A stretch of 64,000 bases of DNA, taken from Sphingomonas cannabina. GTDB lineage: Bacteria > Pseudomonadota > Alphaproteobacteria > Sphingomonadales > Sphingomonadaceae. The notes beneath the pieces are model-generated. The model did no database searches, was not told where the DNA came from, and worked only from the letters and a program-made list of their open reading frames with translations. Shown piece by piece: positions 54,892 to 63,896 of this stretch. The position numbers and the translations under genes were made by a program. Where the stretch lies: the NCBI RefSeq assembly GCF_021391395.1, contig NZ_CP090059.1, positions 3,705,001 to 3,769,000 of the forward strand, written 5' to 3'. Position 1 is the stretch's first letter. Each line of letters starts with the position of its first letter.

Positions 54892-56210
54892 AGCGTCACT
54901 CCCCGGACGACGGTGCCGCTGAGGCCGAACGCCGCGCGCGCGCTGCCCGAATAATAGAGGCAGTCCACCTCCAGCCGGCGGAGGTCGTGCGACGTGTTTG
55001 CAGCATCGAAGCGGACCTGATGGAGTTCCTGCTCGGCATTGAGGAGATCGACCAGCGTCCGGGTCCCCATTTCCAGATATTGCAGGCGATAGAGCCGCCC
55101 CGTCTCCGCCATCTTGGCCTGGCGCGATGCCAGCGTGTCGAGGAGCTGCGAGAAGCTGGCGATCTGCTGCTGCGCCTCGGCGAGGCGCTGGCCGGTCTCG
55201 TTGCGGGCGTCGGCGACGGCCGCCTCGGCGGCGGCGAGCGCAAAGGCGGCACCACGCTGGCGGGCCCTGAGCGCGCCGCCGCTGAACACGCTGCTCGAAA
55301 CCGAGAGCCCGAAATTATACTGGCTGCGGTCTGAGAACGGCGAGCTGAGGTCGGCCGCGGCTCCGCCTTCGACCGAGAGGGTCGGCATCCGCTCGGCCCG
55401 GCTGCGCTTCAGGTCGGCGCTCGCTTGGTCGCGCCCGGCCTCGGCTGCCATGACCGCGGGGACCCGCGCCCAATCGGGCGTCCCGCCCAGACAGGCGGAC
55501 GCCAGCCACTGCGGCACGTCCGGCATCACCTGCGGCGGAGCGTTGCGGCCGAGCAGGAAGGCGAGGTTGCTCGCCCAGCGCCGCTGCGCGGCCTCGATCT
55601 GGGTGAGGGTCGCCTCCGCCGCCTCGACCCGCGCCTGGGCCTGGAGCGCATCCGATCGCGTCGCGGCCCCGCGCGTGTAGCGATTGCGGACGAGCTCGCT
55701 GATCTGTCGGACGCTGGCGAGCTGATCCAGTGCCACCTGATGAAGCGCCACGCCGCGCTGTACCTCGATCGCCGCATAGGCGGTGTCGCGGATCAGCCCG
55801 TCGATCGCCAGCAGGACCTGCGCCTCCCCGATCCGGGTGCCCGCGCGGGCCGATTCGACCGAACTCGCGACCTTGCCGAAATCGTAGAGCATCTGCGATG
55901 CCGTGACCTGCGGCCGCGGCCGCCATTGGTTGCTGAGCCGGTTGTCGTAGCCGGAGCCGACCCCGGCCCTGATCTGCGGATAATAGCCGGCGCGGGCGAC
56001 ATGCACCTCTTCGGCGCGGGCATTCAGTCGCCCCACCGCCTCGATCACCGACGGATGCCACGCCACCGCTTCGCGCGCCGCACTCTCCAGCGTTACTGGA
56101 CCGGTATTATCGGGGGCAGCGCCTGCTGTTCCGGAGGCGCACAACAACAGGATGCTGCAAGCGAAGAGGCTGGAAGGGACGCGACGGGCACGACTCGCCA
56201 TAAGTGGCAT
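54888..56210 (-). CDS. TolC-family outer-membrane channel
   Basis: A protein of about 440 residues; the ATG at 56210 (or 56201) gives a normal signal peptide (RVPSSLFACSILLLCASGTA). Mature TolC features are two repeats of the coiled-coil/beta-barrel unit: PVTLESAAREAVAWHPSVIE, RPQVTASQMLYDFGKVASSV, NRYTRGAATRSDALQAQARV, then QYNFGLSVSSSVFSGGALRA and YLEMGTRTLVDLLNAEQELH. It belongs to the LapE/AggA-like TolC proteins that serve large adhesin exporters. It is first in the four-gene operon, following the adhesin gene and its terminator. Confidence 0.92.
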   Translation of the reverse strand: MPLMASRARRVPSSLFACSILLLCASGTAGAAPDNTGPVTLESAAREAVAWHPSVIEAVGRLNARAEEVHVARAGYYPQIRAGVGSGYDNRLSNQWRPRPQVTASQMLYDFGKVASSVESARAGTRIGEAQVLLAIDGLIRDTAYAAIEVQRGVALHQVALDQLASVRQISELVRNRYTRGAATRSDALQAQARVEAAEATLTQIEAAQRRWASNLAFLLGRNAPPQVMPDVPQWLASACLGGTPDWARVPAVMAAEAGRDQASADLKRSRAERMPTLSVEGGAAADLSSPFSDRSQYNFGLSVSSSVFSGGALRARQRGAAFALAAAEAAVADARNETGQRLAEAQQQIASFSQLLDTLASRQAKMAETGRLYRLQYLEMGTRTLVDLLNAEQELHQVRFDAANTSHDLRRLEVDCLYYSGSARAAFGLSGTVVRGVTL

Positions 56211-56256
56211 TATCCTTTGGGCCACAACACTTTCGCCCAAACTGATTAAAGATAAG

Positions 56257-56294
56257 CAAAAAACGGGTGCCGGTTCAAGCCAACCGACACCCGT
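56257..56294 (-). terminator. Rho-independent terminator of the BapA-like gene
   Basis: On the minus strand an 11-bp stem (ACGGGTGTCGG / CCGGCACCCGT, one G-U pair) with a 10-base loop is followed directly by TTTTTTG. It lies 22 bases beyond the adhesin stop and 47 bases before the tolC-like start, so it would limit read-through into the exporter operon. Confidence 0.9.
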
Positions 56295-56316
56295 ACATGT
56301 AAAATTCTATTATTTA

Positions 56317-59300
56317 TCAGATTAAATGAGTAGAATTTATTTGGTCCCTTTCGGGATCATCGACAATAGTAATGTATGACAGTGGATCATTAACTTCAGA
56401 TTGAACCGTCATCACTTCAGTGGTATTTGGTATACCATTATCAGCATCGGCTCCGATTGTCGAATCGTCCTTCGGTTCGTCGAGATAAGCCTGGAGCACA
56501 TTCTCGAGATCACCGCGTCCCTCGAACATGTCATAGAGGAGTGAGGCCATCGTCGACGGATCGGCACCGGCGGCTTCGGCCGGCGCGGCAGCGAGGCTGC
56601 CCAACTCGATCACATCGGCCGTCTCCGCACCGAATGTCGTGGCCGCGAATGCAGCGAACCCCGTCGTTCCAGCGCCGGAGACATCGATGGTGACGTCGAG
56701 CGTGGCGGCCTCGGTTCGTCCATCCGGCGAGACGAGCTGATAGGTGAAGCTGTCGATCAGGTCCGACGCCGAATGCGGCAGGTCGGTGCGGGGCGCGTAG
56801 CTATACTCGCCCGTCTCGCTGACCGTCAGCGTGCCATAGAGGCCGGTGATCGCCCGTCCGCCATCGTCGACCTCGACGAACCCGGTCCCGTCGTTCACCC
56901 GCAACGAGATGAACGCCGAACCCAGCACGTCATTGTCAAGCAAATCCCCCGTGGCTTCGGTCGTGCTTGCCACTTGGAAATCGTCGAAATGAGTGATCGT
57001 CTGACCCAGATAGACGTTGGTGTTGAAGCCCAGGCCTACCGTGTTCGTGCTCGACACCTCGAACGTGTAGGTGCCCGGCTCCAGGTCATCGACCGTCAGG
57101 CTGAGACCCGCGCCCAGTCCAAGAACATTGGCCAGCGCAACCTGGGTCACCGTCTCCACTACCGCGCCGCCGGCGTCTTTGACCGTGATCGTGAACGTCG
57201 GCAGGACGGACAGCGCCCCTCCTCCGACCGCGATGATCGTGACGTCGGAGCTGGTGTTCGCTGCGACCGTGAAGGTGTCGCTGCCTGATCCGGTCGAAGG
57301 CAAGATGACGAGTCCCGGACCGGTATTGAAGTTGAACTCGACCGCCGGATCGATCGTGTCGACGACATTCTCGTAGACGACCCCAGCGGCCGCCTGATCG
57401 TCGTTGGCGACAGGAGCGCCGGTGATGTCGTCGCTGCCGATGGTGATGGTGAGATTGGCGGTCTCCAGCTCACCATCGCTGTCGCGGATGGTGTACTGGA
57501 ACTGCTCGGCCTGCCCGATCGCCGACGCGTCGGCATGGGGCGTGTAAGTGTAGCTGCCGTCGAGATTGATCACCAACGTGCCGAATTGACCGGTGACCGT
57601 CGTTCCGTCCGCGGTCACATCCGTGGTGACGCCGTTCACGGTGACGCTGTGCACGACCGTCGCCGGGCTCACCACGTCGACCTCGCCGCCGGGACCGGCA
57701 TCGGTGATGACGTTGCCGCTCGCCGGGATCGGATCGACGCTGGCGATGTCCGTGAAGTCGGAGTCCGTGCCGGTGACACTGAGGCTGCCGAGCAGCCCCA
57801 GGCCGAGCGTGCCCTCGAACGTCAGGAACGCACGATACTCGCCCGGTCCCAGCGCCTCGCTCGCCACCGCATTGCCGTCGAGCAGCCCGAGATCGAGCAG
57901 CGTGATCTGCCCCGAGCCGTCGATGCTGGTCCATTGGGTGCCATCCCACTTCTGGACCACCACCCGATAATCGCTGAGCACCCCGATGTTGGCCAGCGCG
58001 TCATATTCGAACACCGCATCCAAGCTATGCCCCGGCTCCACCGTGAACGCCACGTTCGGAACGCCGAGCACCTGCAGGTCGAGACCGACCAGCGACACCA
58101 GCGCCAGATAATTGGCGTCGCCATGGTCCACCGGCGTGACGACCGGCACCAGGTCGATCCCAGCCGTAGCGCTGTTGTCGAACGCGTCGATGTCGACGGG
58201 GGCGAACACGGTCGCTTCGGGCGAAACATTGCCCACCGCGTCGACCTGGGTGACGCCCAGTTCCTCGCCATGCGTCTGCGCCGGAGTGAGCGTGACCGAG
58301 AAGCTGCCGTCCGGATTGACCGTGCCGGTCCCGATCGCGGCGCCGGCCGTATCGGTAACCTCGACGCTGGCGCCAGGCTCGCCGGTACCGGTCAAGGTGG
58401 TGCCATCGGCGCTCACCGCAAGGCCAGTGGGTGCATCGGGCGCGGTGATATCGGGTGCCAACGTCGTCGTGGGATCGGAGATGTTACCCGCCGGATCCAT
58501 CTGCGTGACCGTCACTGTCTCGCCATTGGCCTGCGGCTCCGTCAGCGTGACGGTATAGTTGCCGTCGGGGCCGACCAGGCCGGTACCGACCAGGTCACCG
58601 TCGGGGCTGTGGACGTCCACCCTCGCCCCGGGCTCACCCGTGCCTGTCACGACCGTGCCGTCAGGCGAGACCGCCGCCACCGGCGCGTCGGGCGCGGTGA
58701 TATCGGGTGCGAGCGCCGTCGTCGGATCGGAGATGTTGCCCGCCGGATCGGTCTGCGTGATCGACAGGCTTTCGCCGTTCGTCTGCGGGGTCGTCAGCGT
58801 GACCGAATAATGGCCGTCCGCACCGACCGTACCCGTGCCGATGACGTTGCCGCCAGGATCACGAACGGTGATGGTCGCCCCCGCCTCACCGTCTCCGGTC
58901 ACGACCGCGCCGGCGGCATCGATCGATGCCGTGGGCGCGTCCGGGACGGTGGAGTCGGGCGCCGTGACCGTGGCGGGCGCGGACGTATTGCCGGCGCCGT
59001 CGGTCTGCGTGACCGTCAGGTCCTCGCCATTGGTCTGCGGCGAGGTCAGCGTCACTGTATAGGTGCCGTCGGGACCGACGGTGCCGGTGCCGATCGTCGC
59101 GCCGCTCGGATCATGGACGGTAACGGTCGCGCCGCGTTCGCCCGTGCCGGTCACGATCGTGCCTGCATCATTGACGTCGGCCGTCGGCGCGTCGGGCGCA
59201 GTGATGTCCGGGGCGAACGCTGTCACCGGATCGGAGACGTTCCCCTCAATGTCGGTCTGGACGACGGTCAGGCGCTCGCCATTGATCTGCGGCGGCGTCA

Positions 59301-62300
59301 GCGCGACGGTGTAGTTGCCGTCGAGACCGACGAGGCCGGTGCCGATCACATTGCCAGTCGACCCGCGGGCGGTGATCGTTGCCCCCGCTTCGCCCGTGCC
59401 GGTGACCGACGCCCCATCGGGCGCGACGGTAGCGGTGGGCGGATCCGGGTCGTCGGTCGTCCCGGCGCCGGAGACGTCGAGGACGATTTGGAGTGTGGCG
59501 GTCTCCGTTCGCCCGTCAGGCGAGACGAGCTGGTAGGTGAAGCTGTCGATCAGGTCCGACGCCGAATGCGGCAGGTCCGCCTGGGGCGTGTAGACATAGT
59601 CGCCAGTCTCGCTGATCGTCAGCGTACCATAGAGGCCGGTGATCGCGCGTCCGCCATCCTCGACCTCGACGAAGCTGGTCCCGTCCCTCACCCACAGCTC
59701 GGTGAAGGCAGAGCCGGCCACATCATTGTCGAGCAAATTGCCCTCTGCGTTGGTGGTGCTCTGTACCTGGAAGTCGTCGAGATGCGTGATCGTCTGACCC
59801 AGATAGACGTCGGTATCGAAGGGCAGCCCCACCGCGCTCGAGCTCGACACCTCGAAGGTATAGGTACCGGGAGGCAGATCCTGGACCGTCAGCGACAGGC
59901 CCGCGCCAAGGCCGAGCACATTCGCCAGGGCGGTGGCCGTGATCGTCTGTACCTCCGCGCCGCCGGCATCGCGTATCGTGATCGTGAACGTCGGCAGGGC
60001 GGACAGCGCCCCTCCTCCGACCGCGATGATCGTGACGTCGGAGCTGGTGTTCGCTGCAACGGTGAAGGTGTCGCTGCCCGATCCCGTCCCAAGGAGGCCC
60101 GGCGTGTTGAAGCTGAACTCCACCGTCGGATCGATCGTGTCGACGACATTCTCGTAGACGACGTCGACGCGCGCCTGGTCGTCATTGGCCACGGGAGCGC
60201 CGGTGATGTCGTCGCTGCCGATGGTGATGGTGAGATTGGCGGTCTCCAGCTCACCATCGCTGTCGCGGATGGTGTACTGGAACTGCTCGGCCTGCCCGAT
60301 CGCCGACGCGTCGGCATGGGGCGTGTAAGTGTAGCTGCCGTCGAGATTGATCACCAACGTGCCGAATTGACCGGTGACCGTCGTTCCGTCCGCGGTCACA
60401 TCCGTGGTGACGCCGTTCACGGTGACGCTGTGCACGACCGTCGCCGGGCTCACCACGTCGACCTCGCCGCCGGGACCGGCATCGGTGATGACGTTGCCGC
60501 TCGCCGGGATCGGATCGACGCTGGCGATGTCCGTGAAGTCGGAGTCCGTGCCGGTGACACTGAGGCTGCCGAGCAGCCCCAGGCCGAGCGTGCCCTCGAA
60601 CGTCAGGAACGCACGATACTCGCCCGGTCCCAGCGCCTCGCTCGCCACCGCATTGCCGTCGAGCAGCCCGAGATCGAGCAGCGTGATCTGCCCCGAGCCG
60701 TCGATGCTGGTCCATTGGGTGCCATCCCACTTCTGGACCACCACCCGATAATCGCTGAGCACCCCGATGTTGGCCAGCGCGTCATATTCGAACACCGCAT
60801 CCAAGCTATGCCCCGGCTCCACCGTGAACGCCACGTTCGGAACGCCGAGCACCTGCAGGTCGAGACCGACCAGCGACACCAGCGCCAGATAATTGGCGTC
60901 GCCATGGTCCACCGGCGTGACGACCGGCACCAGGTCGATCCCAGCCGTAGCGCTGTTGTCGAACGCGTCGATGTCGAACGGGGCGACGACGTCCGCCTGG
61001 GGGGATTCGTTGCCAGCGGCGTCGGTCTGGGTGACGCCCAGCGTCTCGCCGCTGACCTGGGGTTCAGTCAATGTCACCGAGAAGCTGCCGTCCGGATTGA
61101 CCGCGCCGGTGCCGATCACCGCGCCATTCTCGTCCGTGACCTCGACGCTGGCGCCAGGCTCACCGGTGCCGGTCAGCACGGTGCCGTCATCGCTCACCGC
61201 AAGGTCGGTGGGCGCATCGGGCGCGGTGATGTCGGGTGCCAACGCCGTCGTGGGATCGGAGATGTTGCCCGCCGGATCCGTCTGCGTGACCGTCACCGTC
61301 TCGCCGTTGGCTTGCGGCTCCGTCAGCGTCACCGTGTAGTTGCCGTCGGGATCGACAGTGCCGGTCCCGATCAGATTGCCATCCGGATCACGCACCTCCA
61401 CCGTTGCTCCGGGCTCGCCAGCGCCGGTCACCACCGTGCCGGTGTCGTTGACATCGGCCGTCGGCGCATCCGGCGCGGTGATATCCGGTGCGAGCGCCGT
61501 CGTCGGATCGGAGATGTTGCCCGCCGGATCCGTCTGCGTGACCGTCACCGTCTCGCCGTTGGCTTGCGGCTCCGTCAGCGTCACCGTGTAGTTGCCGTCG
61601 GGATCGACAGTGCCGGTCCCGATCAGATTGCCGTCCGGATCACGCACCTCCACCGTTGCTCCGGGCTCGCCGGTGCCGGTCACCACCGTGCCGGTGTCGT
61701 TGACATCGGCCGTCGGCGCATCCGGCGCGGTGATGTCGGGTGCCAGCGCTGTCGTCGGATCGGAGACGTTCCCCGCAGCGTCGCTCTGCGTGACCGACAG
61801 GCTTTCCCCGTTCGTCTGCGGAGTCGTCAGCGTGACCGAATAATGGCCGTCGGCATCGACCGTCCCCGTACCGATGACGTTGCCGCCAGGATCGCGGACA
61901 GTGATGCTCGCCCCCGCTTCGCCTTCGCCGGTCACGGTCGTACCGGTGGCGTCCACCGTCGCCGAAGGGGCTGATGGCGCGGTGAGATCGGGGGCGAGCG
62001 CCGCCGTGGGATCGGAGACGTTCCCGGCAGCATCCGCTTGCGTGGCCGTCAGACTCTCACCATTGGTCTGCGGCGTCGTGAGCGTGATCGTATAGGTGCC
62101 GTCCGTGCCGACCGGGCCCGTACCGATGACGGTGCCCGCCGGATCGCGGATGGTGACAGTGGCGCCGGGCTCGCCCCGGCCCGTCACCACGGTGCCGGCA
62201 TCGTTGACCTCCGCGGTCGGCGCGTCGGGCGCGGTGATGTCGGGCGCCAGTGCGATGGTCGGATCGGAGACGTTCCCCGCAGCATCGGTCTGCGTGACGG

Positions 62301-63417
62301 TCAGCCTCTCGCCGTTGGTCTGCGCCGGTGAGACGGCCGCCGAATAGGACCCGTCCGCGGCAACCGTTCCCGTCCCGATCAATGTGCCGTCAGGCGAGTA
62401 GATCTGAACGGTAGCACCGGGCTCACCATCTCCCGTCACCGCCGTGCCCGTGGCGTTGACCGTCGCCGTAGGCGGAGGCGGAGCTTCGGTGTCGGCATCG
62501 GCATCCGCGTCGGCGTCAGCATCCGCATCGGCGTCAGCGTCAGCGTCCGCATCGGCATCGGCATCCGCATCGGCGTCAGCATCCGCATCGGCGTCAGCAT
62601 CCGCATCGGCGTCAGCATCCGCGTCGGCGTCAGCATCCGCGTCGGCGTCAGCATCCGCGTCGGCGTCAGCATCCGCGTCGGCGTCAGCATCCGCGTCGGC
62701 GTCAGCATCCGCGTCGGCGTCAGCATCCGCGTCGGCGTCAGCATCCGCGTCGGCGTCAGCATCCGCGTCGGCGTCAGCATCCGCGTCGGCGTCAGCATCC
62801 GCGTCGGCGTCAGCATCCGCGTCGGCGTCAGCATCCGCGTCGGCGTCAGCATCCGCGTCGGCGTCAGCATCCGCGTCGGCGTCAGCATCCGCGTCGGCGT
62901 CAGCATCCGCGTCGGCGTCAGCATCCGCGTCGGCGTCAGCATCCGCGTCGGCGTCAGCATCCGCGTCGGCGTCAGCATCCGCGTCGGTGTCGTCATCACC
63001 ACCGCCCGCAGCAGCGGCGATCCCTCCGATCACCGCAGCGCCGCCGAGCAGACCCGGTACGAGGAATCCAGAGCCGCCTTCACCGCCGCCACTGCCCGCC
63101 AGAAGCTCATCGAGATCGTTCAGAATCGAATAGCGGCTCGTCGCCCCGCTGGGATGCGCGAGCCATTGCGTGCCGTCGGATTCCTTGAGGACCAGGTCGT
63201 TCGTGCCATTTTCGTTCGATGCGCTGTAGAAGTCGACGACCCTGATGTCCTCACCGGATCGCAAACGTACGATCAGATCGTTACCATCCCGGTACAATCC
63301 AGCGACATCTGCGCGACTGATCTGCAAGCGGACAACGCTGGGCTTGTCGAGATCGATTGCATCCAATGGCACAGAGCGGATTGCGCCAGTTGCCTTGTCG
63401 ATCACTTCCGCAGCCAT
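56317..63417 (-). CDS. BapA-like large surface adhesin
   Basis: A protein of about 2,366 residues from the ATG at 63417 (GAGGAGACGGTG upstream; the overlapping GTG is an alternative). Residues 1-145 form a BapA-prefix-like domain ending in a hydrophobic stretch GFLVPGLLGGAAVIGGIAAA and AAGGG. Then comes a 165-residue Asp-Ala tract. Six Ig-like modules of about 83 residues (GTGEPGATVEVRDPDGNLIG type) follow, then a longer block with DIDAFDNSATAGIDLVPVV, a VCBS/cadherin-like part (FGTLVINLDGSYTYTPHADA) and a jelly-roll part. Five more Ig modules and a second copy of the long block come next, then a 110-residue acidic tail. No classical RTX nonapeptides were seen. It is probably exported by the downstream type I system and promotes biofilm. 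Confidence 0.9.
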   Translation of the reverse strand: MAAEVIDKATGAIRSVPLDAIDLDKPSVVRLQISRADVAGLYRDGNDLIVRLRSGEDIRVVDFYSASNENGTNDLVLKESDGTQWLAHPSGATSRYSILNDLDELLAGSGGGEGGSGFLVPGLLGGAAVIGGIAAAAGGGDDDTDADADADADADADADADADADADADADADADADADADADADADADADADADADADADADADADADADADADADADADADADADADADADADADADADADADADADADADADADADADADADADADADADADADADADADADADADADADADADADADADADADADTEAPPPPTATVNATGTAVTGDGEPGATVQIYSPDGTLIGTGTVAADGSYSAAVSPAQTNGERLTVTQTDAAGNVSDPTIALAPDITAPDAPTAEVNDAGTVVTGRGEPGATVTIRDPAGTVIGTGPVGTDGTYTITLTTPQTNGESLTATQADAAGNVSDPTAALAPDLTAPSAPSATVDATGTTVTGEGEAGASITVRDPGGNVIGTGTVDADGHYSVTLTTPQTNGESLSVTQSDAAGNVSDPTTALAPDITAPDAPTADVNDTGTVVTGTGEPGATVEVRDPDGNLIGTGTVDPDGNYTVTLTEPQANGETVTVTQTDPAGNISDPTTALAPDITAPDAPTADVNDTGTVVTGAGEPGATVEVRDPDGNLIGTGTVDPDGNYTVTLTEPQANGETVTVTQTDPAGNISDPTTALAPDITAPDAPTDLAVSDDGTVLTGTGEPGASVEVTDENGAVIGTGAVNPDGSFSVTLTEPQVSGETLGVTQTDAAGNESPQADVVAPFDIDAFDNSATAGIDLVPVVTPVDHGDANYLALVSLVGLDLQVLGVPNVAFTVEPGHSLDAVFEYDALANIGVLSDYRVVVQKWDGTQWTSIDGSGQITLLDLGLLDGNAVASEALGPGEYRAFLTFEGTLGLGLLGSLSVTGTDSDFTDIASVDPIPASGNVITDAGPGGEVDVVSPATVVHSVTVNGVTTDVTADGTTVTGQFGTLVINLDGSYTYTPHADASAIGQAEQFQYTIRDSDGELETANLTITIGSDDITGAPVANDDQARVDVVYENVVDTIDPTVEFSFNTPGLLGTGSGSDTFTVAANTSSDVTIIAVGGGALSALPTFTITIRDAGGAEVQTITATALANVLGLGAGLSLTVQDLPPGTYTFEVSSSSAVGLPFDTDVYLGQTITHLDDFQVQSTTNAEGNLLDNDVAGSAFTELWVRDGTSFVEVEDGGRAITGLYGTLTISETGDYVYTPQADLPHSASDLIDSFTYQLVSPDGRTETATLQIVLDVSGAGTTDDPDPPTATVAPDGASVTGTGEAGATITARGSTGNVIGTGLVGLDGNYTVALTPPQINGERLTVVQTDIEGNVSDPVTAFAPDITAPDAPTADVNDAGTIVTGTGERGATVTVHDPSGATIGTGTVGPDGTYTVTLTSPQTNGEDLTVTQTDGAGNTSAPATVTAPDSTVPDAPTASIDAAGAVVTGDGEAGATITVRDPGGNVIGTGTVGADGHYSVTLTTPQTNGESLSITQTDPAGNISDPTTALAPDITAPDAPVAAVSPDGTVVTGTGEPGARVDVHSPDGDLVGTGLVGPDGNYTVTLTEPQANGETVTVTQMDPAGNISDPTTTLAPDITAPDAPTGLAVSADGTTLTGTGEPGASVEVTDTAGAAIGTGTVNPDGSFSVTLTPAQTHGEELGVTQVDAVGNVSPEATVFAPVDIDAFDNSATAGIDLVPVVTPVDHGDANYLALVSLVGLDLQVLGVPNVAFTVEPGHSLDAVFEYDALANIGVLSDYRVVVQKWDGTQWTSIDGSGQITLLDLGLLDGNAVASEALGPGEYRAFLTFEGTLGLGLLGSLSVTGTDSDFTDIASVDPIPASGNVITDAGPGGEVDVVSPATVVHSVTVNGVTTDVTADGTTVTGQFGTLVINLDGSYTYTPHADASAIGQAEQFQYTIRDSDGELETANLTITIGSDDITGAPVANDDQAAAGVVYENVVDTIDPAVEFNFNTGPGLVILPSTGSGSDTFTVAANTSSDVTIIAVGGGALSVLPTFTITVKDAGGAVVETVTQVALANVLGLGAGLSLTVDDLEPGTYTFEVSSTNTVGLGFNTNVYLGQTITHFDDFQVASTTEATGDLLDNDVLGSAFISLRVNDGTGFVEVDDGGRAITGLYGTLTVSETGEYSYAPRTDLPHSASDLIDSFTYQLVSPDGRTEAATLDVTIDVSGAGTTGFAAFAATTFGAETADVIELGSLAAAPAEAAGADPSTMASLLYDMFEGRGDLENVLQAYLDEPKDDSTIGADADNGIPNTTEVMTVQSEVNDPLSYITIVDDPERDQINSTHLI
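57413..58196 (-). repeat. 784-bp direct repeat in the adhesin gene, copy A
   Basis: This appears identical base for base to 60194-60977 (offset 2,781). It encodes the block from the VCBS-like end back to DIDAFDNSATAGIDLVPVV. Flanking parts of the same module are similar but clearly diverged. Confidence 0.85.
60194..60977 (-). repeat. 784-bp direct repeat in the adhesin gene, copy B
   Basis: Partner of copy A at 57413-58196. The sharp edges of identity inside an otherwise diverged 2.8-kb module duplication indicate gene conversion or a very recent exchange. Confidence 0.85.
62491..62985 (-). repeat. 18-bp tandem array coding for (Asp-Ala)n
   Basis: 495 bases encode Asp followed by 82 Ala-Asp pairs with no other residue. 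Most of the array is about 20 copies of an 18-base unit (GCATCCGCGTCGGCGTCA on the plus strand) with slightly different units at the left end. The length is a multiple of three and the frame is kept, so unit gain or loss would only change tract length. Confidence 0.95.
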
Positions 63418-63731
63418 CACCGTCTCCTCTCGTAGACCGATGGAACATCGCGAGAGCAGGCCGAACTCACCTTTCCCCTTGGAGAGCTATTCTCCAAGAG
63501 CTTGCCAGCGCGCTCTCGTCATCATGACAAATACTGCACATTATCGGTGGCGGCCTCTAGAATTCCGATTTCGGAGCTAATTGTGACGCGCTGCTTTTCA
63601 GGTGCGGAAGCCAAAATCCCGTGGGATACAGGCAACGCGGTGCCGAGCGCGGCCATCGCCAAGGCGCGAGCGTCGGGCACTTGGGCAGGCGACACATCAT
63701 CCGAACGCCGCGCCGTTCAGGTGGCGATCTT
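63418..63731. other. Promoter region of the adhesin and unassigned sequence
   Basis: The left part contains the palindrome at 63478 and must carry the leftward promoter of the adhesin. A lower-GC stretch at 63525-63600 may include it. No gene is evident. Confidence 0.4.
63478..63498. promoter_or_regulatory. Perfect palindrome upstream of the adhesin gene
   Basis: CTTGGAGA and TCTCCAAG are perfect 8-base arms around GCTAT, 61 bases before the adhesin ATG. It could be an operator for a dimeric regulator or a hairpin in the leader; it is not next to a U-tract. Confidence 0.5.
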
Positions 63732-63896
63732 ATGGCCCGTTCCCTGATAGCGCCTGATGCCGCGACGGCCTTCGTTGCTGGCAATGATCAAGCGACGCAT
63801 GCACAATCCATGCGCCACGCCGCTGAGCAGGAGATGAAAGCTGCCAAACGTCGATATAAAAGTGGAGAGTTGCGGGGCGATAACCAGCGAGGATAA
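63732..63896 (+). CDS. Possible small basic protein
   Basis: 54 codons from the ATG at 63732: MARSLIAPDAATAFVAGNDQ, then ATHAQSMRHAAEQEMKAAKR and RYKSGELRGDNQRG. The second half looks like a charged helix. A weak AGGTGG lies upstream. The following open frame (GTG at 63862, running off the window) overlaps it, which would fit a small operon. Unrecognised family; it could be chance coding. Confidence 0.35.
   Translation: MARSLIAPDAATAFVAGNDQATHAQSMRHAAEQEMKAAKRRYKSGELRGDNQRG

Noticed and set aside
57535..61974. Plus-strand open frame of about 1,480 codons opposite the adhesin
   Set aside because: It mirrors the adhesin repeats, including the same 784-bp duplication, and has low-complexity Arg/Gly/Asp text. 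It is a composition shadow of the real gene.
62491..62985. CRISPR-like periodic array
   Set aside because: Units are 18 bases, contiguous and without unique spacers, and are in frame as Asp-Ala codons in a large gene. It is a coding tandem repeat.
62444..63133. Ser-Ala repeat protein on the plus strand
   Set aside because: It is the antisense reading of the Asp-Ala tract; the minus frame continues into adhesin domains on both sides.
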